40,628 bases of DNA from contig JBBDWO010000031.1 in the NCBI GenBank assembly GCA_040902765.1, positions 26,698-67,325 of the forward strand, written 5' to 3'. Made by a program: the position numbers and the translations under genes. The notes beneath the pieces were generated by a model. It searched no databases and was not told where the DNA came from. It saw only the letters and a program-made list of their open reading frames with translations. The stretch is from Acidimicrobiia bacterium. Its GTDB lineage: Bacteria; Actinomycetota; Acidimicrobiia; Spongiisociales; UBA11373. Each line of letters starts with the position of its first letter. Within the stretch, counting starts at the first letter, position 1. This document shows, one piece after another, positions 1 to 7,365 of the stretch.

Positions 1-2
1 GC

Positions 3-287
3 CGGGCGCTCGCCCAAACGGGGGCGGTGACCCTGGACGACAACGACATCTTCGTGCCCGGCTGCGATCTGACCTTGGGTGGCGGCACCACGACCACGAC
101 GGTGGTCGGTGGCACTACGACCACGACGGTGGTCGGTGGCACTACGACCACGACGGTGGTCGGCTACGACATCCCCGACACCGGAGCAGGACAGGTGTTG
201 CCGGTCCTCATCGGTGGCCTGGCGCTGCTGGTTGCGGGAGGCGGGACGATCGTCGTCGCCAAGCGCAGGCGGGCCGACCTCCGATAG
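3..287 (+). CDS. C-terminal end of a surface protein with Thr-rich linker and sortase-like tail (5' truncated)
   Basis: The reading frame is open to the left edge of the window, so only the last 94 or so residues are visible; the GTG at 27 is probably internal. Seen: a short N-terminal part, three copies of a nine-residue GGTTTTTVV unit, then an IPDTG motif, a hydrophobic span of about 20 residues and a KRRRADLR basic tail. That order (linker, LPXTG-like pentapeptide, membrane span, positive tail) is the arrangement of sortase-anchored wall proteins. IPDTG is not the canonical LPXTG, so wall anchoring is likely but not certain; a simple C-terminal membrane anchor is the alternative. The function of the missing N-terminal part is unknown. 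Confidence 0.7.
   Translation, partial: RALAQTGAVTLDDNDIFVPGCDLTLGGGTTTTTVVGGTTTTTVVGGTTTTTVVGYDIPDTGAGQVLPVLIGGLALLVAGGGTIVVAKRRRADLR
81..161 (+). repeat. three tandem 27-bp units encoding GGTTTTTVV
   Basis: Units at 81-107, 108-134 and 135-161 are nearly identical at the DNA level; the first differs at a few third positions. They encode the Thr-rich linker of the surface protein, and their length is a multiple of three, so copy-number change would keep the frame. Confidence 0.9.
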
Positions 288-629
288 ACCCGCCCGACGA
301 GTCGGCGTGACGCCGCCCCAGAGGTCGACCTCGACTCTCACTGTCTGGCCGTGCGCCAGCCCCTCAGACCGTATATCGGCTAGATGCCCCGACGAGCCGA
401 GCGCGCCTCTGCGGTGCAGGAGCTCTGGCCGATGATCTCGGGCTTCCACCTCGCTTCTCTCGTAGCGTGCGGCAAGGGGCCGGGCGCGGGGGATCCTCGA
501 TGGGGTTCACAGGGTCGAAGGCTATTTCCGTGGGGGCCGGTCACGTGCACGAGATGTACCGAAGCTCCAAGGTTTCGAGATGGAGCGACCCGGGTATACA
601 ACTCCTTGCCCCCGAATGAGGAGTAACCC
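288..629. other. no gene recognised
   Basis: No reading frame here has a convincing start, ribosome site or recognisable product. The right end carries the ribosome site of the 19-residue peptide gene at 630. Promoter elements for that gene are not obvious. Confidence 0.5.
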
Positions 630-689
630 ATGTACATAGGACTTGGCACCGTGATTCTGATCATCATCATCTTCCTTCTCGTCAGGTGA
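630..689 (+). CDS. 19-residue single-span membrane peptide
   Basis: ATG at 630 follows a good ribosome site (GAGGAG at 617-622, about 7 nt spacing) and the frame runs to TGA at 687. The product starts MYIGLGTVILIIII and ends with a single Arg, so it is essentially one short hydrophobic helix. Similar tiny peptides beginning MYIG are familiar in actinobacterial genomes, but I cannot name a family. It lies 61 nt upstream of the haemoglobin gene and may share its transcript. The strong ribosome site is the main support. Confidence 0.55.
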   Translation: MYIGLGTVILIIIIFLLVR

Positions 690-750
690 GAGGCGACGGG
701 TCCAGGAGGTCGCCGCGGGCGACGCGCTGACCCAAACGAAAGGAGCACCC

Positions 751-1173
751 ATGGCAGCAGAGAAGACCCTTTACGAAAGGCTGGGCGGCGTTTTTGCTAT
801 CGCCGCGGTGATCGACCACTTCAGCGATGAGATCGTCAAGAATCCCATTGTTGGCCAGGCCTCAAAGAACCCCGCCCTACGGGAGTGGCACACCAACCAG
901 CTGGGCCGGCTGCCGGGCTTGAAGTTCATGCGAACTCTGTGGGTTTGCAACGTCGCGGGCGGACCTTTCTAATATGCAGGCACGAACCCAGGGTTGACGC
1001 CTCTCGGCTTGGAAGAAGCACATCGCGAGTTACGCATCTCTCCTGAGGAATTCGATGAGGTAGCGGCCGAGCTCGAGCGCACCCTCGACTTCGTCGGCGT
1101 GCCCCAGCAGGAGAAGGAGGAGGTTCTGGGTGCCTTCGCGGCGCACAAGAGCGAGGTGACTGAGGGATCCTAA
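751..1173 (+). pseudogene. group 1 truncated haemoglobin, interrupted by an in-frame stop
   Basis: ATG at 751 follows AAAGGAG. The first part (LYERLGG, AIAAVIDHF, then GGPF) matches the start of group 1 truncated haemoglobins, which bind haem and act in oxygen/NO chemistry. A TAA at 970-972 interrupts the frame exactly where family members have a residue such as Gln before Tyr in the GGPxxY segment. After the stop the same frame continues without a frameshift for 66 codons to TAA 1171, including the EEAH stretch that holds the expected proximal His and the normal C-terminal helices. A single CAA to TAA change explains the break. The 73-residue product alone would lack the proximal His. Sequencing error or readthrough are the alternatives. 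Confidence 0.85.
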
Positions 1174-1277
1174 GCCAGGTAGGACTTTTGATCTTCGAGG
1201 TTGGATGCGCCGGCACGAGCAGCCCGATCGCTTGAGTACAAAGTTCTCCGCCTCCCACGCCTCGCGCGAGTTACTCG

Positions 1278-1596
1278 TGACCTGGATCGAAGGGGCCTTT
1301 CGGCCCTACCTACCCCTCCCGGGGTGGGGTTGACTGGGCGGTGAGGTGAATCACATGTGGTATTGGCACGGTATGGGTCCCTGGGGGTGGCTGATGATGG
1401 TCGCCTTCTGGGCGGTGGTTGTCTACCTAATCGTCTGGGTGGTCCGCTCAAAGGCGACGCTTGGGCAGCAGGACGCGGACACTCCGCTTCGACTACTCGA
1501 TGAACGGTTCGCCCGGGGGGAGATCGACCGGGAGGACTACGAGGAGCGCCGCCAGGTTCTCGAGAGCCGCCGTTGAGGAGCGGCTACAAAGGCTGT
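1278..1596 (+). repeat. segmental duplication, copy A (pairs with 8314-8632)
   Basis: This stretch aligns over about 320 bp with 8314-8632. It includes a double-hairpin leader (GGGGCC-TTTC-GGCCCT at 1292-1307, then a CCCCTCCC/GGGG stretch), the SHOCT gene and the first bases of the CsoR-like gene that follows in the other copy. Homology stops just after 1596, where copy A jumps to sequence related to about 16057. Confidence 0.85.
1355..1576 (+). CDS. SHOCT-domain small membrane protein (copy A)
   Basis: The product of 73 residues has a His/Trp/Met-rich N-terminus (MWYWHGMGPWGW), one membrane span (about residues 10-30) and a C-terminal SHOCT motif (PLRLLDERFARGEIDREDYE). SHOCT domains are short C-terminal modules of unknown biochemistry, often on small membrane proteins. 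I chose ATG 1355 because GAGGTGA lies 5 nt upstream; the GTG at 1346 lies inside that ribosome site. It is a close paralogue of the gene at 8392-8613, which sits in the copper island, so a link to metal stress is an inference. Confidence 0.8.
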   Translation: MWYWHGMGPWGWLMMVAFWAVVVYLIVWVVRSKATLGQQDADTPLRLLDERFARGEIDREDYEERRQVLESRR

Positions 1597-1645
1597 TGAG
1601 AATACTCACCGGCGTCCGTGACACCCACGGCAGACATGAGGACGA

Positions 1646-1710
1646 TCTTTCACCGCACTTAGGCGCCGCGGAACGCATGATCGGCTTGAACCATGTCCGC
1701 TGATCCGCCC
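1646..1710 (+). pseudogene. remnant: 3' end of an ABC permease plus first codons of the next gene
   Basis: This segment closely matches 16057-16123: the permease tail (encoding a version of ...APRNA), its stop and the following MSAD start codons of the gene at 16105. None of the upstream permease is present. Together with 1278-1596 it shows that a second copy of the copper-type island once lay here and lost several kilobases between the two retained ends. The rest of 1597-1902 holds no recognisable gene. Confidence 0.75.
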
Positions 1711-1902
1711 GAGCGACCAGCAAGAAGACCGGGCGCAAGGCGGTACTCGCGAAGACGGGGCCTATCCGCCGGGTTGTCGTGTGCACACACCACCTCGAAG
1801 CGCCCATGGGCGCCGGATGCTCGACCCGTCGCCACCGAGGGTAGCGGCCGGCGGCGGCGGTCGGCTTCGGCGAGCAGGCGATTGGCGCGCTCGTGCATGA
1901 GT

Positions 1903-2646
1903 TCAGAGCCGGCCGGCCTCGATGATCCTCTGGAGGAACTGACGGGTTCTGGGGTGGGTGGGATCGCCGAACACCTGAGACGGCGGCCCTGACTCGAGCA
2001 CCCGGGCCTGGTCGAGGAAGTAGACCCGGTCGGCCACCTCCTTGGCGAACCCCATCTCATGGGTGACGATGAGCATGGTCATGCCACCGGCCTTGAGGTC
2101 GCGGATGACCGAGAGCACCCCACCCACCAGCTCGGGGTCGAGGGCAGCGGTGATCTCGTCGAGGAGGAGGACGTCAGGGTCGGTGACCATCGCCCGGACG
2201 ATGGCCGCCCGCTGTTGTTGGCCCGCGGAGAGCTTCTCCGGGTAGGACTCGGCGAACTCGCCCATCCCGAGACGGTCGAGCAGCCGGCGGGCCCGGTCCT
2301 CGGCCTCGTCCCTGCGTAAGTCGTGGACCCGACGCGGTGCCAGGGTCACGTTGTCGAGCACCGTCATGTGGGGGAACAGGTTGTAGGACTGGAAGACGAT
2401 CCCGATCCGTCTCGGGATCACGGTCCCCTTCAGGTTTTCGTCGTTGATGGAGACCCCGTCGAGGAGGACGCGGCCGTAGTCGAAGGAGACGAGACGGTTG
2501 ATGCAGCGCAGCAGGGTCGACTTGCCCGAACCAGAGGGCCCGATGAGCGCCACCACCTCGTGCTCGTCGACCCCGAGGTCGATCCCGTGCAGGACCAGCT
2601 TCTCCCCGTAGTACTTGGTCAGATCCTCGACCTCGATTCGTCTCAT
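1903..2646 (-). CDS. polar amino-acid ABC transporter, ATP-binding subunit (GlnQ/HisP-like)
   Basis: The 247-residue protein is the cytosolic ATPase of a family-3 amino-acid importer. Seen in order: Walker A GPSGSGKST (about 36-44), Q-loop FQSYN, signature LSAGQQQR, Walker B VLLLDEITAALDPE and switch His in VTHEM. The DEITAALD sequence differs from the usual DEPTSALD but keeps the catalytic Glu. Length is normal for the family. Its ATG shares one base with the permease stop, so the three genes form a translationally coupled operon. The substrate cannot be fixed from sequence alone. Confidence 0.93.
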   Translation of the reverse strand: MRRIEVEDLTKYYGEKLVLHGIDLGVDEHEVVALIGPSGSGKSTLLRCINRLVSFDYGRVLLDGVSINDENLKGTVIPRRIGIVFQSYNLFPHMTVLDNVTLAPRRVHDLRRDEAEDRARRLLDRLGMGEFAESYPEKLSAGQQQRAAIVRAMVTDPDVLLLDEITAALDPELVGGVLSVIRDLKAGGMTMLIVTHEMGFAKEVADRVYFLDQARVLESGPPSQVFGDPTHPRTRQFLQRIIEAGRL

Positions 2647-3518
2647 CAGATCGTCCTCTGGAGACGGCGCTTCTGGTCACGACTGGTGTACCAGTCGGCG
2701 AACCGGGCCATGGGCACGCTGGCGAGGAGAAAGAGGATGGCCGCCCCGGTCAGGCTGGAGAAGTTGAAGGTCTGGGCGGTGTAGATCCGTGCTTCGCGCA
2801 CGGCTTCACGGACCCCGATGATGCTGAGCAGGGCGACATCCTTCTGCAGCGCCACCGCCAGGTTGAGCAGGGCGGGTGTGACGTTGCGCACCGCCTGGGG
2901 GAGGATGGCGAAGCGGAGGGTTTCCCATTGGGAGAGCCCCAGTGCCTTGGCCGCGGCCCGCTGCGAATCGTGCACCGCCTCCATCCCCGAGCGGTATACC
3001 TCGGCGGTGTAGGCGCTGTAGGAGGCGACCAAGGCCACCGAGCCCCAGAACAGGTTGCTGCGGGGAAGACCGGGGAGCTGCAGGGCGGGCACCCCGAGGC
3101 CGAGTAGCAGCACCATCAGCAGGGCGGGAAGACCTCGGAGGAGGTCGACGTAGATGATGGCCGCCACTCGGAAGGGGGCGAATACCGGTCCGGTCAGGGA
3201 TCGGAGTACCGCGACCACCAGTGAGACCACCACGATGATCACCCCGCTCACCACCCACACCCGCATGTTGATCCAGAACCCCCGCAGGACCTGGGGGAAC
3301 GACGCCTGGATGTGGTCCCACGAGAAGAAGGAGTTTCGGAACGCCGGCCAGTACTGGGACGATGTGATCCACCAGGCGGCGAGACCGAAGACGATCCCAG
3401 TGCTGATGATGCTCACCAGCACCGGCGTCCAGCGTTCCCGGGCGCTCACCCGCTGGTGCGCCGGCGGCGGTGGTGGATGTGGTGGTGGATCGGGCACGAC
3501 GTGCCCGACGTGGGTCAC
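2646..3518 (-). CDS. polar amino-acid ABC transporter, permease subunit
   Basis: The 290-residue membrane protein has a Pro/His-rich N-terminal tail (about residues 9-22), then several hydrophobic spans. The EAA loop near the C-terminus (SQRAAAKALGLSQWETLRFA) is typical of family-3 permeases and contacts the ATPase. It overlaps the binding-protein gene by 4 nt (ATGA) and the ATPase gene by 1 nt. Only one permease gene is present, so a homodimer is likely. Confidence 0.9.
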   Translation of the reverse strand: MTHVGHVVPDPPPHPPPPPAHQRVSARERWTPVLVSIISTGIVFGLAAWWITSSQYWPAFRNSFFSWDHIQASFPQVLRGFWINMRVWVVSGVIIVVVSLVVAVLRSLTGPVFAPFRVAAIIYVDLLRGLPALLMVLLLGLGVPALQLPGLPRSNLFWGSVALVASYSAYTAEVYRSGMEAVHDSQRAAAKALGLSQWETLRFAILPQAVRNVTPALLNLAVALQKDVALLSIIGVREAVREARIYTAQTFNFSSLTGAAILFLLASVPMARFADWYTSRDQKRRLQRTI

Positions 3519-4360
3519 TCGCTCAGTCTTGGGATCTCGCCCTCACCGCTGGTCAGCCATCGGGTGGCGAGGGCGGCCAGCTCGCCGCGGGCGTCCAACG
3601 CCGCGAGGGCTTGATCGACGCAGGTCACGAACCCGCTGCCCTTCTCGAAGAGCATCCCAAGCCCTTCCCCGCCCCCGGAGTTCGGGAGTATCCCAGCGAT
3701 CATGGCGTCGGGGACCTGGACTGCGGTGGCGAACAGGGCGGTGGGTAGCCCGACCACGGTGGCCTCGATCTGTCTGCCTTCCATCGCCAGGAACACATCG
3801 GAGAGCTCGTCGAAGACGGCGACATCGGTGGCCCCGATCACGTCTTCGATGTAGGCGAGGTCGGTGGTGCCGATCATCGCCCCGTACCGGAGGCCCTGGA
3901 TGTCGGCCAGGCTCTGGGCGTCGGCCCCGGGGCTGTCGGGGAAGGTGACCAGGACCTTCTCCTCGCTGTAGTAAGGAGTCGAGAAGTCGACCACCTCACG
4001 ACGGTCCTCGGTGATCGAGTACTGCTGGATGTTGAAGTCATAGTCCTTCGCCCCGGGAGCGATGGCCCCCTCCCAGCTGGTGCGAACCCAGACCACGTCC
4101 CCGGCGTCGAAGCCGAGCTCGTCGGCCACTGCATAGACGACGGAGTTCTCGAATCCCTCACCACCGGCGGGGTTGTCGTCGAGCATCCATGGCGGGAACA
4201 CGGGGTCGCCGGTGGCGACGGTCAGCTTGCCGGCCTCGAACAGCGCCGGGTGCCCCGGGCCACACTCTCCTTCGCCGTTCGACGGCGTCCCTTCGTCGTC
4301 CCCGCAGGCAGCCAAGATCATGGCAAGCGATGCGGTCAGGGCGAGCAGCCTTCTCAACAT
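3515..4360 (-). CDS. amino-acid-binding lipoprotein (SBP family 3)
   Basis: I chose the ATG at 4360 because AGGAGGA lies just upstream and the protein then begins with a lipoprotein signal (MLRRLLALTASLAMILAAC, lipobox LAAC). The mature part shows family-3 features: LTVATGDPVFPPW at the first strand and the ligand-binding stretch EDRREVVDFSTPYYSEEKV, with the Arg that binds the carboxylate. About 281 residues is normal. It is first gene of the operon and would capture substrate outside the membrane for the permease and ATPase downstream. Confidence 0.92.
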   Translation of the reverse strand: MLRRLLALTASLAMILAACGDDEGTPSNGEGECGPGHPALFEAGKLTVATGDPVFPPWMLDDNPAGGEGFENSVVYAVADELGFDAGDVVWVRTSWEGAIAPGAKDYDFNIQQYSITEDRREVVDFSTPYYSEEKVLVTFPDSPGADAQSLADIQGLRYGAMIGTTDLAYIEDVIGATDVAVFDELSDVFLAMEGRQIEATVVGLPTALFATAVQVPDAMIAGILPNSGGGEGLGMLFEKGSGFVTCVDQALAALDARGELAALATRWLTSGEGEIPRLSE

Positions 4361-4472
4361 GGCGCATTCCTCCTGTTGGGGGACCACCTCCGGTCGCACG
4401 GGAGACTATACCCGGCACCGTCCTGCCGCCGCGAGGATGGAAGCTCGATGGAGCCTGGCCCCAGACGCGAGA

Positions 4473-4504
4473 GGCCCCGGTCAGAAATCCCTCTGACCAG
4501 GGCC
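4473..4504. terminator. hairpin left of tRNA-fMet remnant 1
   Basis: The arms 4473-4484 and 4493-4504 pair with one mismatch (core GGTCAG/CTGACC). It occupies the same position relative to the tRNA fragment as hairpins at the other copies, so it probably descends from a tRNA transcript terminator on the minus strand. Confidence 0.55.
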
Positions 4505-4520
4505 CTACTCGTTCGTTCGT

Positions 4521-4569
4521 TGGTAGCGGGGGCGGGATTTGAACCCGCGACCTTCGGGTTATGAGGCCC
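4521..4569 (-). repeat. attachment-site copy 1: 3' half of tRNA-fMet
   Basis: Read on the minus strand this is the initiator tRNA from the anticodon loop through the T arm and acceptor to an encoded CCA. It matches the tRNA at the right end of the window until just past the anticodon, where an extra G breaks the anticodon stem. No 5' half is present, so it is an integration footprint and not a working tRNA. Confidence 0.85.
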
Positions 4570-4595
4570 GATTGAGAGGGTACGGCCGGCCAGGA

Positions 4596-4760
4596 GAAAT
4601 CCGCATGGAGCGGCTCGGCCACAGCACCATCCAGGTCACCCTTGGCACCTACGGGCACCTGTTTCCGAGTCTCGAAGCTGCCCTTACCGACGCTCTCGAC
4701 GAGGTCTACCGGGCCGCCGAGCCAGCTCGCCCGGCGGACATCCGGAAGATCGAAGGGTGA
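4596..4760 (+). pseudogene. C-terminal stump of a tyrosine integrase
   Basis: The frame reads ...RMERLGHSTIQVTLGTYGHLFP..., the box II region of phage-type tyrosine recombinases with the catalytic His (LGH) and nucleophile Tyr (TYGHLF), followed by a normal C-terminal tail and stop at 4758. The catalytic Arg and HxxR regions are absent, since the frame runs straight into the att copy at 4569. It is therefore the end of a lost integrase gene that sat next to its own attachment site. Its sequence differs from the intact integrase at 31964 (TMKQYAHVMP), so it came from a different element. Confidence 0.85.
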
Positions 4761-4809
4761 GAGCAGCTGTGGCCGGACCGTACGATGGAGATACCCGGGG
4801 GATGGTGAG

Positions 4810-5007
4810 GTGACGGCTTCCCTTCGAGCACACGCTGAGGCCCTAGCTGGTTACTTGAACGACGCGGTCCTCGACTACGACGAGGTTAAACGAGCGCCGA
4901 CATCCTTCCTCGGTATCACCCTGGTCGAGGATCCGGTCTCGGACAGCACCTACACCTACTACGAGTTGTTCTCGAAGACTGACAAGACCCGCGAGGCCGA
5001 CGACTGA
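4810..5007 (+). CDS. hypothetical 65-residue acidic protein
   Basis: GTG at 4810 follows GGTGAG, and the frame runs to TGA at 5005. The product (LRAHAEALAGYLNDAVLDYD ... DPVSDSTYTYYELFSKTDK) has plausible protein composition, with one predicted helix and then strands. I do not recognise a family. It lies between the integrase stump and the AbiE operator on the same strand, so it may be cargo of the same mini-element. Confidence 0.45.
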   Translation: MTASLRAHAEALAGYLNDAVLDYDEVKRAPTSFLGITLVEDPVSDSTYTYYELFSKTDKTREADD

Positions 5008-5041
5008 CCGGCGGACCGCCAAGGTTAGCCGTGTTACGAAT

Positions 5042-5070
5042 CCTCGGCATTTCCTCTAGAATTGCCGAGG
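5042..5070. promoter_or_regulatory. palindromic operator of the abiE operon
   Basis: CCTCGGCA (5042-5049) and TGCCGAGG (5063-5070) form a perfect 8-bp inverted repeat with a 13-bp centre, ending 20 bp before the abiEi start. AbiEi antitoxins are known to repress their own promoter by binding inverted repeats, so this is the likely autoregulatory site. A weak -10-like TAGAAT lies inside the centre. Confidence 0.7.
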
Positions 5071-5090
5071 TATAGGAACTGAGCAGTGGG

Positions 5091-5687
5091 ATGACTAGGT
5101 CGGAACAAGTACTCGAGCTGGCGCGAGCGACGGGCGTGGTTCGCCCCCGCGATCTCGCCGCGCATGGGATTCCCCGCATCTATCTGACCCGGCTGGTACG
5201 TCAGGGTCTGCTTGAGCGGGTAGGCAGGGGCCTCTACACCCTCCCGGACGCCGAGGTGAGCGAGCACCGTTCGCTGGTTGAGGCCTCCAAGCAGGTCCCT
5301 CATGGGGTGGTATGCCTGCTCTCGTCCCTCCGCTTCCACGAGCTCACCACGCAGAATCCCTTCGAGGTGTGGATGGCCGTCCACCACAAGGCTTGGCCCC
5401 CCCGATCCGACGGACCACCGCTGCGGATCGTGCGTATGTCGGGTGCCGCCTTTGACAGTGGTGTCGAGACCCACCAGATCGAGGGAGTCACCGTCCGCGT
5501 GTACGGACCGGCTAAGACCGTGGCCGACTGCTTCAAGTTCCGCAGCAAGGTCGGCCTCGACGTAGCCCTGGAGGCGCTGCGGGACTACCGGCGGGCCTAT
5601 CCCGCCGGCACCGACGAGCTGTGGCGGTACGCGAAGGTGTGCCGGGTCTCCGGGGTGATCCGTCCCTACCTGGAGGGCCTCGGGTGA
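5091..5687 (+). CDS. abiEi: AbiEi-family antitoxin (type IV toxin-antitoxin)
   Basis: The 198-residue protein has an N-terminal winged-helix (VRPRDLAAHGIPRIYLTRLVRQGLLERVGRGLYT) and a C-terminal AbiEi domain (HGVVCLLSSLRFHELTTQ; VYGPAKTVADCFKFRSKVGLDVALEAL). In characterised AbiE systems the antitoxin represses the operon and counters the nucleotidyltransferase toxin without direct binding. The ATG at 5091 follows the palindrome, and the stop overlaps the toxin start (GTGA). The module sits alone between two tRNA-derived att copies, as expected for mobile-element cargo that stabilises the element or blocks phage. Confidence 0.9.
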   Translation: MTRSEQVLELARATGVVRPRDLAAHGIPRIYLTRLVRQGLLERVGRGLYTLPDAEVSEHRSLVEASKQVPHGVVCLLSSLRFHELTTQNPFEVWMAVHHKAWPPRSDGPPLRIVRMSGAAFDSGVETHQIEGVTVRVYGPAKTVADCFKFRSKVGLDVALEALRDYRRAYPAGTDELWRYAKVCRVSGVIRPYLEGLG

Positions 5688-6625
5688 ACAGAAAGGAGCC
5701 GAAGGACCTGGCGGCCTCGATCCGCCAGCGGCTGCTCAACCTGGCCCGGGAAAGGGGCGAGGACTTCGAGCTGGTGCTTATCCACTACGCGGTGGAGCGG
5801 TTCCTCTACCGGCTGAGCCGCTCCCTTATCGCCGACCGTTTCGTCCTCAAGGGCGCCATGTTGTTCTCCACCTGGGTCGAGGTACCACGGCGGCCCACCC
5901 GTGATCTCGACCTCCTCGGTTTCGGCGATGACGCCGTCGTCTCCGTGGAGAGATCGGTGGCCCAGATCGTACGTACCGAGGTCGAGCCCGACGGCCTCGA
6001 GTTCGACGAAGGCTCCATTCGCGGAGAGGAGATCCGAGAGGGACAGGAGTACGCAGGGGTGCGGGTTCGGCTTCGGGCCAGTCTGGCCGGTGCCCGCATC
6101 CCCCTCCAGGTCGACGTGGCCTTCGGCGACGTGGTCAGCCCCGAACCTCGGACCGTCGAGTACCCAACCCTGCTCGCCCTAGCGGCTCCCCGGCTGCGCG
6201 CCTATCCGCCCGAGCCGGTGGTCGCCGAGAAGTTCCAGGCCCTCGTGGCCCTCGGGATGGCCAACACCCGAATGAAGGACTTCTACGACCTGTGGCTCCT
6301 CGCCGAGCGGATGCGCTTCGACGGTCCACCGCTCAGGCAAGCCATGGAGGCCACCTTCCGACAGCGTGACACACCGGTGCCGTTGGACCCACCGGTCGCC
6401 CTGACAGCCGAGTTCCATGACGACGCCTCCAAGCAGCAGCAATGGGCGGCGTTTCTCACCAGGAGCGACCTCCAGGCGCCCGCGCTGCCAGCGGTCATCG
6501 AGCGCGTGCGCACCTTCCTGCTCCCTCCCGCCGCGTCGATCGCCCGTGGCGAGTCGTTCGACGAGATCTGGCAGCCGGCAGGCGCGTGGGGATCTCGGCG
6601 AGAAATCTCGTCCAAACACGACTGA
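5684..6625 (+). CDS. abiEii: AbiEii/AbiGii-family nucleotidyltransferase toxin
   Basis: I chose GTG 5684, which overlaps the antitoxin stop; upstream codons in this frame lie inside abiEi. The 313-residue protein has the nucleotidyltransferase core: KGAMLFSTW (about 50-60), then RPTRDLDLLGFG with the paired acidic residues, and later VDVAFGD and the AEKFQALVALG..RMKDFYDLW helix typical of AbiEii. Family members transfer nucleotides to RNA targets such as tRNA ends and arrest growth. All core motifs are present, so the toxin looks intact. The C-terminal tail is less conserved. Confidence 0.9.
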   Translation: MNRKEPKDLAASIRQRLLNLARERGEDFELVLIHYAVERFLYRLSRSLIADRFVLKGAMLFSTWVEVPRRPTRDLDLLGFGDDAVVSVERSVAQIVRTEVEPDGLEFDEGSIRGEEIREGQEYAGVRVRLRASLAGARIPLQVDVAFGDVVSPEPRTVEYPTLLALAAPRLRAYPPEPVVAEKFQALVALGMANTRMKDFYDLWLLAERMRFDGPPLRQAMEATFRQRDTPVPLDPPVALTAEFHDDASKQQQWAAFLTRSDLQAPALPAVIERVRTFLLPPAASIARGESFDEIWQPAGAWGSRREISSKHD

Positions 6626-6742
6626 GCGAGGATCGAATGGAGGAGTCGACTCAGCCCTCCGGCGGGCCGTTCCGTGATCGGCGTGTGCGATGGACGTGCG
6701 ATGGAGGCCTAAGAAGCCGGGTTGAGGGGAGAGCCCGCTCAG

Positions 6743-6773
6743 CGGAAAACCCTTGCGATGCAAGGGTTTTCCG
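6743..6773. terminator. perfect 14-bp hairpin left of tRNA-fMet remnant 2
   Basis: CGGAAAACCCTTGC (6743-6756) pairs perfectly with 6760-6773 around a 3-nt loop. It carries A/T runs on both sides, so it could terminate abiE transcription from the left as well as tRNA transcription from the right. Confidence 0.7.
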
Positions 6774-6774
6774 G

Positions 6775-6823
6775 TGGTAGCGGGGGCGGGATTTGAACCC
6801 GCGACCTTCGGGTTATGAGCCCG
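6775..6823 (-). repeat. attachment-site copy 2: 3' half of tRNA-fMet
   Basis: Identical to the tRNA from an encoded CCA through the anticodon and part of the anticodon stem; homology ends at about 6823. It separates the AbiE mini-unit from the copper island. Confidence 0.87.
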
Positions 6824-7365
6824 GAGGCGGTGTTCAGGTGGGTGGTGCGGATTTCGGGTAGGCCCGCATTCATGCGGGTTCAGAGAGTTTCGATGCCTGT
6901 GAGTTCACGGTGCGTGGAAGCTCTTCCATCTCGTTCGTTTGACGCAGGTTTGACACCGGGCCGCTGACGACTCCACGCGCGCGCCCCGTGTCACCTTGGT
7001 ATGTTCTGGCCGTGGTGGAACACATCGCGATCCGTAAGGAGCAGTTCGTAGCCGGCGGTCGGCAAGGGCCGGAGATGGGTGTGCTCGTGCAGACGCATCC
7101 GCAGGTCGCGCCCACACCTCGGCGATCATGGAGCGATCGGGCCTGTGTCTTCGTGGCCGCGGTCGCCACCCTCGGACTGGCGTCGATCAGGCGACTGCAA
7201 TGCGCGGAAATTGTCGCCAATCTCGTCTATCGGCCCCGACAGTTCACTCGCACGCAGCCCCTGATAACGTCCGGGCCTCCACTCCGCTACAGGTTGTGTG
7301 TGCTCAGACTTTGAGCCGACCCGCTCATCGTTCGCACACCACCAACCACTTGAGAGGAAACCAAA
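6824..7365. other. left end of the copper island; no convincing gene
   Basis: The stretch holds the putative arm site at 6937. An open frame at 6988-7314 encodes an Arg-rich, unrecognisable product and has no good ribosome site, so I do not call it. The ribosome site of the cupredoxin gene (GAGAGGAAA) is at the right end. Confidence 0.5.
6937..6957 (+). repeat. putative integrase arm site, left end of the 6775 element
   Basis: GTTTGACGC-AG-GTTTGACACC holds two TTTGACrC boxes with 11-bp periodicity, about 115 bp inside att copy 2. The same motif at the same distance and orientation lies inside att copy 4 (24305-24324), both preceded by TTCG. Confidence 0.65.

Larger units (their letters stand above)
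4521..6775. mobile_element. 2.25-kb att-bounded remnant carrying AbiE
   Basis: Bounded by att copies 1 and 2. It contains the integrase stump next to the left att, a small hypothetical gene and an intact AbiE pair with its operator. The integrase is inactive, so any movement would need an integrase from elsewhere. Confidence 0.7.

Noticed and set aside
81-161. Short tandem repeat that could be read as a CRISPR-like array
   Set aside because: Units are contiguous without spacers, in frame and encode a Thr-rich linker. No cas genes are present.
384-626. 80-codon open frame upstream of the 19-residue peptide gene
   Set aside because: No ribosome site, unlikely composition and an antisense frame of equal length; it is an ordinary high-GC open frame.
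6988-7314. Open frame of 108 codons between att copy 2 and the cupredoxin gene
   Set aside because: Arg-rich product, no ribosome site, no recognisable domain, and longer frames run on the other strand.
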